64,000 nucleotides of DNA from Symbiodinium natans (GCA_905221605.1 CAJNDS010002457.1:1-64000), one strand, 5' to 3'; positions 50,096 to 62,050 are shown, counted from the first letter of the stretch. Numbers and translations: made by a program. Notes: generated by a model from the letters alone, not told the origin.

Positions 50096-50574
50096 GGGCG
50101 TTTTTAGATTTAGGGTTTTAGGGTTTCAGGGTTTAGGGTTGAGGGTTGAGGGTTTGAGGGTTGAGGGTTTAGGGTTTAGGGGTTTAGGGTTTGAGGGTTC
50201 AGGGTTGAGGGTTTGGGGTTTAGGGTTTGAGGGTTTTGGCGCCTGGTGAACGCACGGCTTGTACTCTTGGGAGAGGCAGGGTGGCGGCGTTGGAGCGTTT
50301 ACGTTTCAGAGGTCTATGGAGTGCTTGAAAGCTAAACCCTAAACTCTAAACCCTCAACCCTGCGTTCAAACACCGGCCTCTGTCGCACGGGCAAGCACGC
50401 ACCCCTGCATCGACAAGGGCCGTACCGCCAAACCCGCAAAACCTGAAGCGCATTACCCGCAAGCCGAAACCCCTCAACCTAAACCACCCTCAACCCTAAA
50501 CCCTAAACCCTAAACCCTCCAAAAACACGTCCAAACTATTAAAAAAAGTTGGATTCAAGCCCCAGAGCCCAGAA

Positions 50575-50665
50575 CAAAGTTGCCTTTCAGCCGCGCTGAC
50601 CGTTCTGGGTTTTGCACCTCGCCATTGTTGAAGAATGGCCCGCATACAAGGAGCGTGCCTTTCGT
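50575..50665 (-). CDS. Possible METTL26/DUF938-like exon
   Basis: Reads KGTLLVCGPFFNNGEVQNPE then RSARLKG. The GG-(x)-LxxYGPFxxxG pattern is characteristic of DUF938/METTL26 methyltransferase-like proteins, here with C in place of Y. Order with the next two entries fits the family. Confidence 0.4.
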
Positions 50666-50889
50666 TTCACAGGGTTTAGGGTTTAGGAATCAGGGTTTAG
50701 GGTCTAGGGTTGAGGCTTTAGGGTCTTAGGCACGGCTCCGGGCTTGGGGTCACCAAAACTTTCCCCAACCCAACCGCGTGCCCAAAGCTGGTGCAACTCG
50801 TCTTCTTGCGATCCTACCCTGCGACCAAAATAGAAAAGGGTTTGGAGTTTAGGGTTTAGGGTTTAGGGAATCGAATTCTCTGCCCAAAT

Positions 50890-50950
50890 AGCGGCCTCCC
50901 ACAGGCAGATGGTCACTGCAGCCCTGCATGAAGTTCTCTAGGCCTGCAGA
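50890..50950 (-). CDS. Possible METTL26/DUF938-like exon
   Basis: After CTGCAG|GC the frame reads LENFMQGCSDHLPVGGRY, resembling the family's GLM...HLxxGG segment that comes just before the GPF motif. Confidence 0.4.
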
Positions 50951-51364
50951 TTTTTCGGAGAGTTTAAGGATTGAGGGTTGAGGGGATCGGCGGATCAGGA
51001 GAATGCTTCTGAGTTCTTTGGCTCCTGTAGATGTATATGGCGCATGCTAGGCTCCAATACTTTGCAAGTTTGACACCAACACATGTCGCGCACATGTGTA
51101 ACCACAACCAACACCGAAACTGCCTCAACCTGCCTTAAGCCCTAAACCCTGGCAGGTGCCCGGCCCTGCGGCGACACGTAGTGTAGCACCTGCCGATGCT
51201 GCCAATCGACAGATGCTGAGAGCCCCTGATTGCAAGGCCAGAAGACGCCGAAGACCTACACTGGAAGCCCCGAAACACCAGCTACATCACGCCACACCCC
51301 GAAACCCCGCAGCGCCCCCGAATCTCCTCCCAGGACCCACTCTCCTGGATCCAAGCCCCAGGCA

Positions 51365-51415
51365 TTCACGCAGAAGATGCAGTTGATGTCCTGGCCCGAG
51401 ATCTTCGAGCGCCAG
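51365..51415 (-). CDS. Possible METTL26/DUF938-like exon
   Basis: After CGCCAG|GC the frame reads WRSKISGQDINCIFCVNA, resembling the family's DAIxCxN strand. The linking HIxPW segment is not confidently located. Confidence 0.35.
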
Positions 51416-51438
51416 CCTGGCGGTGTGGCGCACCCTGA

Positions 51439-51578
51439 GAGCCTATAGGATATACTTCAAACTATAAAGGCCCTTAGGTTGATTTAAGGGCATTCTCCTT
51501 CATTGAGCCTATAGGATATACTTCACACTTCAAACTATAGACCCTTAGGTTGATTTTAGGACACTCTCCTTAGTTGAG
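51439..51578 (+). repeat. Tandem duplication, two units of about 68-73 bp
   Basis: GAGCCTATAGGATATACTTC starts both units (51439 and 51506); each continues with CAAACTATA, CCCTTAGGTTGATTT and CTCTCCTT. The second unit carries a small extra ACTTCAC. Confidence 0.85.
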
Positions 51579-51639
51579 TGTATTGGGCTCTCTGGTTTGG
51601 GGGTGCTAAGGACGTTGGGAGTTGGAAGATCCTTCAAAG

Positions 51640-52510
51640 AGCCAAGCCTTTCTGCTGTCCGCCATCCAAGAACCGAGGCCTCAGCAGCTGCTCAGAAAGC
51701 CCGAAAAATGATGGGTCGAATAGTTGTGGGGGGTGTAAGAATGGGACATGAGCAGGAGCAGGAGCAGTAGCAGTAGCAGTAGTCGTCGTTGTTGGTTGTG
51801 ATTGCAGATGTGGTTGTCGTTGTAATTCTTGTTCTAGTTGTAGGCGTAGTTGTAGTTGTAGATGGCGGCATGCGATAGGGCGCCCGGTGGTTTCGTGGGT
51901 TTTCTTGCCCTTTCCAGATCCATGTGCCGGGGTCACTGCACTGCAGCCATCAGTTCAAAGAGATGCGAGGTGATCAGTCCGAGATAAACCCTAAACCTTG
52001 AACCCTAAACCCTGAACCCTAAACCCTAAACCCTGAACCCTAAACCCTCAACCCTAAACCCTCAACCCATGCAGCTCCAACTTGGGATGCCACGGGAGCA
52101 CGCGACTTCGAGGGACATTCTCAGACGAGGCCTCGGTCTCTTCATCTCAGCCGCAGGAGGTTTCAAACAGCGGGGTTCGTGATGGAAGAGATTCTATACT
52201 TCGAGCTCAGGGTTTGAGAGCTCAGAGTTCCCTAAACCCCAAACCCTAAACCCTAAACCCTAAACCCTAAACCCTAAACCGATGTTAATGTTCAATCCGA
52301 ACTCCCCTGGGGCTCTGGCGTTGCCTCGTCTTTTCAACCTCTTCTTCGGGAGCTCCTTCCTCACCATGCTGAGGCGCTCCTCGCGTTTTGAGGGCTTCGA
52401 GTGTAATTGGAGGGTTCAACTCAACGCTAAGCCCGAAACCCTAAACCCGAAACCCTAAACCCGAAACCCTAAACCCTAAACCCTAAACCCTAAACCCCAA
52501 ACCATGTTGA
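51640..52510. other. Trinucleotide-rich and telomeric stretch
   Basis: GTAGTTGTAGTTGT-type run 51750-51860; CCCTAAA 51985-52070, 52230-52280, 52430-52502. An island at 52310-52430 reads KREERLSMVRKELPKKRLKR on minus, possibly a basic exon. Confidence 0.45.
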
Positions 52511-52602
52511 ACCTGCCGAGTGCGCGGGGCAGAGGTCGCAACATGTAGAGGCAACGAGCAGGTGACTGTCACGGAAGCGAAGCTCACAACTCCCATGGGG
52601 AT

Positions 52603-52660
52603 TCTGGCACCCGCGATTGTACTCCCTACTAAGGCCTGTTAGTATATGGGGGAACATCCC
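52603..52660. mobile_element. Foldback element, family GATGTTCCCC, partial copy
   Basis: Reads CTCCCTACTAAGGCCTGTTA then TATGGGGGAACATCCCAAG; only one end is preserved. Confidence 0.6.
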
Positions 52661-52854
52661 AAGTAATCAAGGAGCGTTTCTTCTTCGACTTATATGAGCT
52701 AAGCAGCTAATCATGAACTAGTTCTCATATATGAGTACTATTTTTGCTATCATCATGGTGTGTTTTTTTCTTTCTAAACCCAAACCCTAAACCCTAAACT
52801 CTGAACCCTAAACTGTTACATAAACCCCAAACCCTAAACCCTTGAGTCCCAGGC

Positions 52855-53075
52855 CTGCAGGAGCATGAACAGGCCCGGGGATGCTTCTCCCGTTCCCTCG
52901 GTGGGCTGAATGTACAGGTCCTCACAAAACTTATTAGTGGGTTTAGGGTTTAGGGTTTAGGGTTTAGGGTTTAGGGTTCAGGGTTTAGAATTTGGATCTG
53001 GGTCGCTCTCCACCACTGGAGGCGTTACCAGGAAAACAAACCTGCCACATGTCCGCAGCACTGCCTTGGGGTGGT
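52855..53075 (-). CDS. Two candidate exons, unknown family
   Basis: Upper island (52990-53075) reads ANHPKAVLRTCGRFVFLVTP; lower island (52855-52930) reads EDLYIQPTEGTGEASPGLFM then LLQAWD. A TTTAGGG array (52938-52985) lies between, as in the glutamate 5-kinase introns. Confidence 0.4.
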
Positions 53076-53519
53076 TAGCATCTTGGGCTTAGGGCATTCG
53101 AGGGTCGCCTGTCGGTAGTCACGTAGCCTTGCAGGTACGGTACCCTACTCTTTGCACTGCCTGTACCAGAAGTTGAGGAACCCTAAGCCCTAAACCCTAA
53201 ACCCTAAACCCTTAACGATGATCTTCAGGGTTCTGGAGGCTGAGGGGGAAATGAGGCATCGCCAGATAACGAGAGCTTGGCTTTCTTGACTCCTGTTAAA
53301 CACCTGCAACCCTAAACCCTCAACCCTCCGCAGCAAACTCTAAACCTTCAACCCTAAACACCAAGCTCTATACCCTCAACCCTCAACCCTAAACTCTAAG
53401 TACTACATCCCAAACCCTAAACCCTAAACCCTAAACCCTAAACCCCTAAACCCCTAAACCCCTAAACCCCCAAATCCCTAAGCTGCCAAACCCTAAACCC
53501 CTGAACCCTAAACCCCAGC

Positions 53520-53600
53520 TCGGGTCCGGAAAGCGCTCGGCAAACATGAGGGTCACGTCCCCGGATCGGGAGCCAACCTGCCCAGGGCGCCCGTAGGGCG
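53520..53600 (-). CDS. Candidate exon, unknown family
   Basis: Reads VGSRSGDVTLMFAERFPDPS after CAG|G. Flanked by CCCTAAA below and TTTAGGG above. 53640-54150 otherwise holds degenerate telomeric repeat. Confidence 0.4.
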
Positions 53601-54164
53601 CCCGTAGGGCCACTGGGGATGGAAAGCTCACAAGGTTTGGGGTTTAGGGTTTAGGGTTTAGGGTTTCGGGTTTAGGGTTTAGGGTTTAGGGGGGAGTTCA
53701 AGACATCTGCGGAGCGAATGCGATGGCCTTATTTTGGGGAATGGAAAAGTGAGAAGTGTTAAACGTGAAAAAGAATAGGGGTCGCGTATTGGGTCCTACA
53801 GGCCAGGGTAACACAACCAGGGTCGCACGGACTCGGTCCTTTACAGACAAGACAAATCAAGATGGATTTCACAAGGGTTTAAGGTTCAGGGTTAACACCG
53901 CACCCAAAACCCCCCTAAACCCTAAACCCTACCCTAAACCCTAAACCCCGGAGCCCCTAAACCCTGAACCCTAAACCCCTCCACCCTCAATCCTACAACC
54001 CCAACACCCCCAAAACGAAATCCTGAAACCGTCAACCCCAAATGCTCAACCCCCTAAACTCCCTAAAACTGCTCACCCCAACCTCCCAGAAAGACATAAA
54101 ATGCACATAAACCCTCAAACCCTAAACCCTAAAACCCCAACCCCTAAACCCTAAACCCTGAACC

Positions 54165-54258
54165 CCCTGTCCGCCCTCTGAGCTGCACAAGTCGGGCCTC
54201 GAGAACCAGGGACCCTGCCTTGAGAGTGGCGAAGTAGGGGCACCTCGAGAGGTCTAGG
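54165..54258 (-). CDS. Candidate exon, possibly leucine-rich
   Basis: Reads NLDLSRCPYFATLKAGSLVL then EARLVQLRGRTG. NLDLSxCxxFxxL resembles a leucine-rich repeat, but a single unit is not enough for a call. Confidence 0.35.
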
Positions 54259-54369
54259 TTCTTGAGGGTTTGAGGGTTTGAGGGTTTAGGGTTTAGGGTT
54301 TGGGGTTTAGGGTTTAGGGTTTAGGGTTTAGGGTTTAGGGTTTAGGGTTCCGGGCCCGAAACCCTAAAC

Positions 54370-55230
54370 CCGAAAGATTAGGCAAGCGTATTAGTAGCAG
54401 TAAAAAATACATGTTACCAAGTAATAGTTGGATGTAATTTGAAACCAATGAAGTATCTGGAGATAAACAACTAAAACACAAGAGTCACGACAGCCGATGA
54501 AACAGAAGCGGGCGAAACTGTCTTAGAGCCATGCCGAAGATCACGAAATCATTCCCCGAAACATGTAAATACATCATGACTGGTTGAGAACACATTGAAA
54601 GCCAGAAGCAACAAGCAACCAGAGAGGACATGACTTTACAATGGGCAGGAAAACATATAGAAGAAAACACAAAGTGATGAATAAGAAGCACAAACACACA
54701 ACAACATTACAAATAACCACAACAATATACGATACTAATACTCTTATTGGTGATGACAAGAAGAAAAGCAGAATAAACATAACAACAGTGAGAGTCATGA
54801 AGAAGAAGAAGAAGAATTTATAAGAATACTGATAATAGTAATAGTGATAATCATAACAATAATAATAACAGCAACAATAGTAAGAAAAAAACAATAACAA
54901 TGATAATAATCATCATAATAGTAATAATAAAAAAAAGAATAATGGTAGTAGTGAGAACAATGATGATAATAATAATATAAGAATAAGAATAAGAATAAGA
55001 ATAAGAATAAGAATAAGAATAAGAATAAGAATAAGAATAAGAATAAGAATACGGACAAGAATAAGAATAATAGTGAAAAGAATGATGATAGTGAGAACAA
55101 TTAACTGCGACAACAACAATGCTCTAGCAAGAATGATTTTAGAAAATAATCATGATCATAAACTAAACATAATGATAAAGACAATCAAAAAATTGTAAGA
55201 ATAATTCTTAAGCTAAAAACAATCAAAAAT
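54370..55230. repeat. A-rich low-complexity region with AAGAAT hexamers
   Basis: ATA/ACA/AGA-rich interrupted trinucleotides; clean AAGAAT array at about 54978-55050; a tandem pair of AAAAACAATCAAAAATTGTA-like segments at 55175-55245. No gene. Confidence 0.85.
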
Positions 55231-55254
55231 TGTAAGAATAATTCTTAAGCCCAG

Positions 55255-55318
55255 CCGCATCTGCTGGAAGGCCATCTTCACCCGCGAGCACTCGGCCTCG
55301 CCAAGATTTTGGAGGAGG
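55255..55318 (-). CDS. Candidate exon, unknown family
   Basis: Reads NLGEAECSRVKMAFQQMRLG, open across the island, with a TTTAGGG array (55320-55442) starting at its upper edge. Confidence 0.4.
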
Positions 55319-55864
55319 GTTTAGGTTTTAGGGTTTAGGGTTTAGGGTTTAGGGTTCAGGGTTCAGGGTTCAGGGTTTAGGGTTTAGGGTTTAGGGTTTA
55401 GGGTTTAATTAGGGTTTAGGGTTTAGGGTTTAGGGTTTAGGGTGTGTGTGTGGCCAGAAGGCTTAAGTAACTACCCGTGGGCCCCACATTCAAGCACACT
55501 TGCAACACCTGAGTCTCCATGAGCGCGCCCCCCCCCCCAAGCAAGAGGAAGCTACACTCAAGCTGGCGAGGGTTGGATGGATCACTTGGCAAGACAGCCC
55601 ACTTAAAAGACCCAAAGCTCTTGCCACCATGATGCCTCATGGAGGTACTAAGCAAGGGATGCAAACTTGAAGAAGGGGCATAACTAGAGCTACAATTAAA
55701 TTAAAAGACCCTACAGGGTCGTCCCACACGCACGCACTCACGCACCGCCAGCAAACAAGGGCAAACGGCACAGCTCGCCGAAACCCCATACGCTGGACAC
55801 GTCACAAAAAATACCCCTTGGTGCGATGGAGCAATGCCTAAAGCTGAAGGCACCACCCCGTGAC

Positions 55865-56440
55865 GATTAGCGTTTAGGGTTTAGGGTTCGGGGTTTAGAG
55901 TTTGGGGTCTAGGGTTTACGATTTAGGGTCTAGGCTCTAGGGTTTAGGGTTTAGGGTTTAGGGTTTAGGGTTTAGGGTTTTAGGGTTTTAGGGTTTAGGG
56001 TTTAGGGTTTAGGGTTTAGGGTTTAGGGTTTAGGGTTTAGGGTTTAGGGTTTAGGGTTGGGAGCGGTGCGTGAGCTGGGGTTTTTGTGGGGTTTTGGTGG
56101 GGCCGATGTGGGAGGGTTTCTTGGGAGTCGTTAGGGTTGAGAAGTTTTAGGGCTTTTGGGGCTTTGAGGTTCGGGCTTTAGGGGTTTTAGCGGGGTGTTG
56201 GGCTTTAGTGGGGTTGAGGATTTTAGGGCTGAGGGTTCCCGGCTGATTTGGGGGGTTTGGGACGCCGACTTTGGGGCTTCTGGGGCTTTGTTGGTTGAGG
56301 CCTTTAGGGAGTTTTAGCGGTTGTCGGGGTTTTGGGGTTCGGGTTTTGGGGCTGTAGGCGGTTTGGGTGTTTTTTGGGGTTAAGTTTTGGGGTTAGGGTT
56401 TTAGGCTTTTGGGGTTGGTTTTAGGGTGTAAGCCTTCTGG
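55865..56440 (+). repeat. TTTAGGG array and decaying G/T-rich tail
   Basis: Array to about 56057, then nearly 400 bp of GGGG/TTTT-rich DNA with GGGTTTTGG motifs, perhaps an old degenerate array. 56440-56700 is unique without a gene. Confidence 0.8.
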
Positions 56441-56799
56441 CCCTTAAGAGAGGATGCTTGAGTCAAACTATATAATTCTGAGAATTAAAAGACACAAGTA
56501 ATGGAAGTGCCAAGTGGATGGACAAGAAGTCGAACACTTCAGCAAATCACGACTCAACATTCTTTTTCGATTTCTGTACCAACATGCCTAGCCTTCAGCC
56601 TTGTAATGCCTAAGAGCCAAAAGGAACTCTCTTTGAGGGGGGTGCTCTTGTGAATACCCAACCCTATTGCAAGCCCCATGGAGGGAAGCCCTGCACCCTG
56701 AAAGCACCCCTAAACCCTAAAAACCTTATACCCGAAACCCTGAACCCTGAACCCTAAACCCTAAACCCTGAACCCTAAACCCTAAGCCCCTAAGACCGC

Positions 56800-56866
56800 C
56801 CGCAGCCTCGGCAGCCACCTTCAGGCAGGTGCTGATCTGGTCCTCCTCGTTGACTCCTTGCACCTG
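56800..56866 (-). CDS. Candidate exon, unknown family
   Basis: Reads VNEEDQISTCLKVAAEAAGG after GCAAGGAG, with a possible AAG|GTGGCT donor inside. Degenerate CCCTAAA lies directly below. Confidence 0.4.
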
Positions 56867-57434
56867 GAGCGTTCCCAAACCCCCAAATCCCGGAACCCTG
56901 GTTGTAGCGGCCACAGGCTTACTGGCTCTGAGTAGGGAATGGGGGAACTAGGCAATACGCATAGTTACATAATCCCTGAAAGGTTATTGGAGGACAAAAA
57001 GGTACCTCATCCCCCCAGGCAAAATTTCGGGCTTAGGCTTTAGGATTTTGGGGGTTAGGGTTTAGGGGGGAAATCGTACCTGGAGGCTAATGGGCAGCTG
57101 GCCTTTCGATGTTCTTTCGTAGGGTTAACGATAATTCAAATAGAGCTGCAACCAGTTCTACCTGGTGCAACGGGTGGCCCGACTTCTGATCCCACTGTAT
57201 GGCTCCCCATAAGCATAAGCTCCCAGCATCTCCCTGTCCAAGGCATCTTCTTGACACTTTCTAGGGGTTACGGCTCCTGCGGGATTCCTGGCAGGGGCCG
57301 TATATATGAGACCCCCTAAACCCTAAACCCGAAACCCTAAACCCTAAACCCCCTCAACCCTAAACCCCCTAAACCCTAAACCCCCAAGCCCGCTAAGCCC
57401 CCCCCTAAGCCCCCCCTAAACCCCCCGAACCCTG

Positions 57435-57530
57435 CCTGCAAGCTCACGGCATCGCCCTTCTCCAGAAGAACGGGGTGCAGCCGGGAGGAGTGCGGGATGC
57501 CCAAGTGCTGAGCTTCGCCTGTGAAGGGCT
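57435..57530 (-). CDS. Candidate exon, unknown family
   Basis: Reads EAQHLGIPHSSRLHPVLLEK then GDAVSLQAGF. Bounded below by C-rich telomeric-like DNA and above by a G/T-rich tract (57540-57700). Confidence 0.4.
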
Positions 57531-57999
57531 TTTGGGTTTAAGTTTAAGGGTATTTTTGGGGTTCTGGGGTTCTTGGATTTTTTGGGGTTTTTGGGGTTCT
57601 TGGGGTTCTTGGGGTTTAGGGGTTTAGGGGTTTTGGGGTTTTGGGGTTTTGGGGTTTTAGGGTTTCGGGTGTTGGGGTCTTGGGGTTTAGGGTTTGGGTT
57701 TCGGGGACATCCCAAGCCATCTAAAGACCCAAACCCCCTGAGCTTACGAAGCCCGCAACCCCAAACCGATCTAAGCCCTAAACGCTCGAATCCCCTGAAC
57801 CAAGACCCCAAGACAAACCATCGTAAACCCAGGCCCGCATGAATCCTAAACCCAGTAAGCCTCTACAGTCTAGGGTTTAGGGTTTAGGGTTTAGGGTTTA
57901 GGGTTGAGGGTTGAGGGTTTAGGGTTTATAGGCCTTAGGGTTTAGGGCCTAAACCCTCAAACCCTCAACCCCACAAACCCTCAACCACAAACCCTGCTT

Positions 58000-58093
58000 G
58001 GAAGCCCTTTTGACTTAGTAAGTAGGGCTATGGGGGTTGCAATAGGGGTTCTAAGGGATACTAAGTAGACGTACTAAATCAAAAGAGCTTCTC
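58000..58093. mobile_element. Foldback element, family AGCTCTTTTGATTTAGTA
   Basis: GAAGCCCTTTTGACTTAGTA at the left, AATCAAAAGAGCTTC at the right, with GGGATACTAAGTAGAC inside. Related pieces at about 16150-16232 and 18570-18640. Confidence 0.7.
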
Positions 58094-58204
58094 TCAGTAA
58101 ACCTTAAACCCTAAACCCTAAACCCTAAACCCTAAACCCGGAATCCCAGAAGCATCCACCTCCAACTCGGGACTTGGAGTTGCTCTTGCCCTTGGAGGTG
58201 GACC

Positions 58205-58560
58205 TGTTTAGGGTTTTAGGTTTTTTAGGGTTTAGGGTTTAGGGTTTAGGGTTTAGGGTTTGGGGTTTTTTAGGTTTTTGGGGTTTAGGGTTTAGGGTTT
58301 AGTGTTTAGGGTTTAGGGTTTAGGGTTCAAGGTTACGATGCAGAAGAGGCTCGAAGGCTTCGTCAGGTGCCATCCAACACCTTTCTTCCCACCCCACGCC
58401 GTCCAAGGCGGCAAAGCCACCCTCATCCATTCCGGGTCTCGGCCGAAACTCAAGTCAGAAATCTTCTTAGGGTTTCGGGTTTTGGGTTTTGGGTTTAGGG
58501 TTTAGGGTTTAGGGTTTAGGGTTTAGGGTTTAGGGTTTAGGGTTTAGGGTTTAGGGGGTT
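58205..58560 (+). repeat. TTTAGGG arrays
   Basis: Blocks at 58205-58330 and 58465-58560. The island between (58335-58465) is open in several frames on both strands, so no strand can be chosen. 58560-59540 is GC-rich unique DNA without a recognisable gene. Confidence 0.85.
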
Positions 58561-59545
58561 CGGTCGGTGCAAGGTGGGTCAGTGGGGGTCGGGGCCTAGC
58601 AGACGGGAGGGGGGTTTCAGGATCCTCAGCCCAGAAAATTAAACTTGGGATATGTAGGGGGGTCCCTATGAAGGATCTGAGGCTTTGGTGTTTAAATGTC
58701 AGTGCGCAAGGTGTACCATTCCGCACTGACCCAAGCTAAACCCAGCACCCCCCAGCACTGACACGAGGTCACTCCGGGACTAGCCGATACCCTTACCTGA
58801 TTTCCGAAACCTCCCCAGACGCGATCCGTCCTGCTACTTGATACTGGGACCACGGTCTTCCTGGCCGTCTTGGCGGCCGGCAAGGATCCTGCAAAAGGGG
58901 CTGGAAAGTGAAGGTTTCTGCTTGCTTCGGGGGAGGGGGAAATTTGAGAGGGCTGCTGCGAGGGCAGTGGGGCTACGGAAGCAGGATGGAAGCCTTTCGG
59001 TCTTGCCTCACATGAACCTTGCGGGGGTCCCTGCGTGTGAAAGTTGAAACGTCCGGGGCTCGTGAGCCCTGACTGCACTGGGCCGTACCTCGTGCCGAGA
59101 AGCTTGTTGGTCCACCTCCCGCTCCCACCTCAAGGCGGCCGGGATAGCTAAGGATCCAGCGGGATTTGGGACTCGGGGCGGGAGAGGTGTGCCAGCATCT
59201 GCAGGGCCCCGGTCTGCAGAGATGCACTCAGGCCCGGACGACTCCTGCGCAGGTGACCTGCGCAGAGTGTAGCTACAGGCTGCCATGCGTGCCTCAAGCT
59301 ATTCGGCACGGGCCAACACGGAAAGCTGCCTCCGCAATGCGGCCGCCATCATCCAAGATGAAGCCCAGTGATGGCCTCAGCCCAGTCATCTGGCAGCCAC
59401 GCATGCCTACTTCGGAGTGCTGGTCCTTAGTGGGGAAAAATTCGAACAGCAACGCGGGGAGCCGCAGCCGAGTTGCAGGATCAGCGTCGTGGCAGCAGGT
59501 GCCGCAGAAACCATTCGCACGAGCGCACAAGCGGTCTCGCCCAGG

Positions 59546-60689
59546 TGCTGACTTTGTAGATGTTGATTTAGAATATCCCGATGAAGTCCATGAAAAACAT
59601 AAGGACTACCCATTAGCACCGCAAATAATGAATGTTACGGCAGACATGTTATCGGAAACACAGAAGGAAATATATAAATCTTATAATCCCTACAGATGAA
59701 AAAACAAACAAGTTAATCTTAAATGTATATGATAAACAAAATTATATGTGTCATGTTAAGATTTTACAGTATTATCTGAAACAAAGCTTGAAAATAAAGC
59801 GTGTTTGGAGAACAATATCTTTTAAACAAAAGGCTTGGTTAAAACCATGGACTGATTTTAAAACTAACAAAAGAAAACAAGCAACATCAGATTTTGAAAA
59901 GGATATGTATAAATTAATGAATAATGCAGTATACGGTAAGACGATGGAAAATGTAAGAGAACATATAGATTTTGAATTAGTTAATACACCTCAACGTTAT
60001 CAAAAATGCGTTAATAGTCCTACATTTAAACATAGACATATAATTAATGAAAATCTCGTAGGAGTTGAAAAGCTAAAACACACAGTATTATTAAATAAGC
60101 CTATATATGCGGGTATGTGTATCTTAGACTTATCTAAGTTACATATGTATTCGTTTTATTATGATGTTCTCAAAACGAAATATGAAGACAACATAAGATT
60201 AATATATACTGATACTGACAGCTTCGTTATACATACTAAAACAGATGATATATATATGAAGACTTCCAAGAAATAAGTAATCACATGGACTTTAGCGGCT
60301 ATGATAAAAATCATAAATGCTATGACCCAAAAAACAAGAAGGTATTAGGAAAGTTTAAGGATGAATGTGCAGGAAAAATAATAACAAGCTTCATAGGATT
60401 AAAGCCTAAATCTTATGCGTTCAAGATATATAATGAACAGAAGGAAGAAAAGAAAAGCAAAGGCATAGTAAAACATAAAGTTAAGAAAGAATTCAATTAT
60501 AAAAGATACGAAGACACCTTAAACAATGAATGTATAGATAACAGCGTATCATTTAACAGCATACGTTCAAAAAATCATCAGATATATAGCATAAAACAAA
60601 CAAAACAAGCCCTAAGCAGTTACGATAATAAAAGGTATTACATAAATAACATAGAAAGTTTGCCATATGGGCTTTTTAGCATAAAGTAG
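59546..60689 (+). pseudogene. Fragment of protein-primed family B DNA polymerase (Polinton/virus type)
   Basis: AT-rich (visibly unlike the GC-rich flanks) and coding on the plus strand in three frames: to a stop at 59699, then to 60276, then from 60285 to 60689. Conserved pieces match the C-terminal half of protein-primed polymerases of Polintons, adintovirus-like viruses and linear plasmids: DLEYPDEVHEKHKDYPLAP near the start, the motif-B-like KLMNNAVYGKTMEN, and motif C YTDTDSF. The exonuclease and N-terminal parts are missing. Two frame breaks are seen: one near 59690 and one at an AT-dinucleotide run near 60250, the latter looking like replication slippage. No other viral gene lies beside it. 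A decayed endogenous copy, not a host polymerase. Confidence 0.88.
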
Positions 60690-60716
60690 AAAAAATAGAT
60701 ATTGAGAACACTTGTC

Positions 60717-60820
60717 CATTAATTGCTTAAGAACCCAGAAGAACAAAAAACATTCTTCCTTATTAAGGGTAATATAGGGGTTACTATTCTTTCTATTGGG
60801 GCTCTTAAGCAAATAGTAGT
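60717..60820. mobile_element. Foldback MITE, family GCTTAAGAACC, copy 4
   Basis: Terminal inverted repeats TTAATTGCTTAAGAACC and GCTCTTAAGCAAATAGTAG around a short AT-rich core. About 104 bp, lying immediately after the viral polymerase fragment. Confidence 0.85.
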
Positions 60821-60829
60821 TGTCTGTGA

Positions 60830-62050
60830 AGGCTGCTGAGGAGATGCGAAGCCTAACCCCAAGCGAAGCCTGTCCCACAGCCTGTCGCAAACTGAGCCAG
60901 AGCAGCGCAGCAGACTCGAAAGCTCTGTCGGACCCCTGAGCTTAGCGTCTCATAGGAATCTGGGATTCGGCTCAGCGGCGCTGAGTTAAGCGAGACATAC
61001 GAGGCCTCGTTTGCGAAATGGATCCCACATGTTACAAGTTTAGGAAGGGCTGAGGCGGGTTGCGTGGGCTTGATGGGGTTTGTTCGCGGCTTTCGGTCGT
61101 AGGGCCTGAGTCGGGGCGTGAGGAGTATGCTGCAAGGTTCAGGGTTCAGTGTTCAGGGTGCAGGATGTGGCTCGGAACCAAAAGCCCTGAACCTGGAACC
61201 CAAAACCCCCAAGTGCCAAACAATGAACCCTGAACCATAAACATCAAGGGCTGTGCGGGGTAGCTGAGGAATCACAGATACCTCTCGACCTTCAGCCAAG
61301 AAAGCAACTCTTCGGCACTCGGACAGGTCACCTGCCAGGCCTTGCTGCAAGAAGTCAATAGATTAACTGCCCGCTTGCAAAGTCAGCTGCGGTTCCAGCT
61401 GTTCTCCAGCCTGACACCGGCCGCTATCAGGACCGCACGCGGCCACGTATTGAGCCGACAGCACGGACGCCATCAAAGGCGTGATGCCAGGGCAGCACCA
61501 GCAGATGGTTGATCGATGTGTCACGTGGCCGCGCCAGTATTGCAGAGACTTCGAACTTTAACCACATCATCACCCCGCCCACGGCTTTACGTCGACTGGT
61601 AGGCCGATGAGCCGCTCCATGGAGAGTGGCCGCGGGTCCAGGCGGCCCTGCCATTGCGCATTGCTGCCAGTTGGTGAAGTCGCTGTCCAAAGTCCAAAGA
61701 AAACTCCCGCGCAGCTCTGTGTCGCACAGCGTTTTGTGCCCATGCCATCCACGGGACGATCACTGGGCACCCAGAGAGATTCGACACCCAGACGTTCCGG
61801 GATGGTCTTGATGGCCTTGGCCGCGGAGCCGCAAGCGCCAAGGCTACCAGATGGATGGGCCTTGCACGGTGCAAGATTCGAAACATCCACCACGGTCCCC
61901 CACAGCCCGCCCTGACAAAGATTCGAAACATCCACCGCCCTGTAGCCCTGAAGGCAGCGTGAAACCTCCAACACATCGAAACTTCAGAGCCTTCACACGC
62001 CTTGAACTCCCGTAAACTTCACCTCCGCTAATGATCCTAACCCTAAAACC
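60830..62050. other. GC-rich unique region, no firm gene
   Basis: Minus-strand frames at 61430-61975 are open but unassignable. AAGATTCGAAACATCCACC occurs twice, at about 61871 and 61917, marking a 46-bp tandem duplication. Confidence 0.4.

Noticed and set aside
59166-59545. N-terminal extension of the viral polymerase frame
   Set aside because: The upstream part of that open frame is GC-rich host-like DNA with no polymerase similarity; composition switches near 59545.
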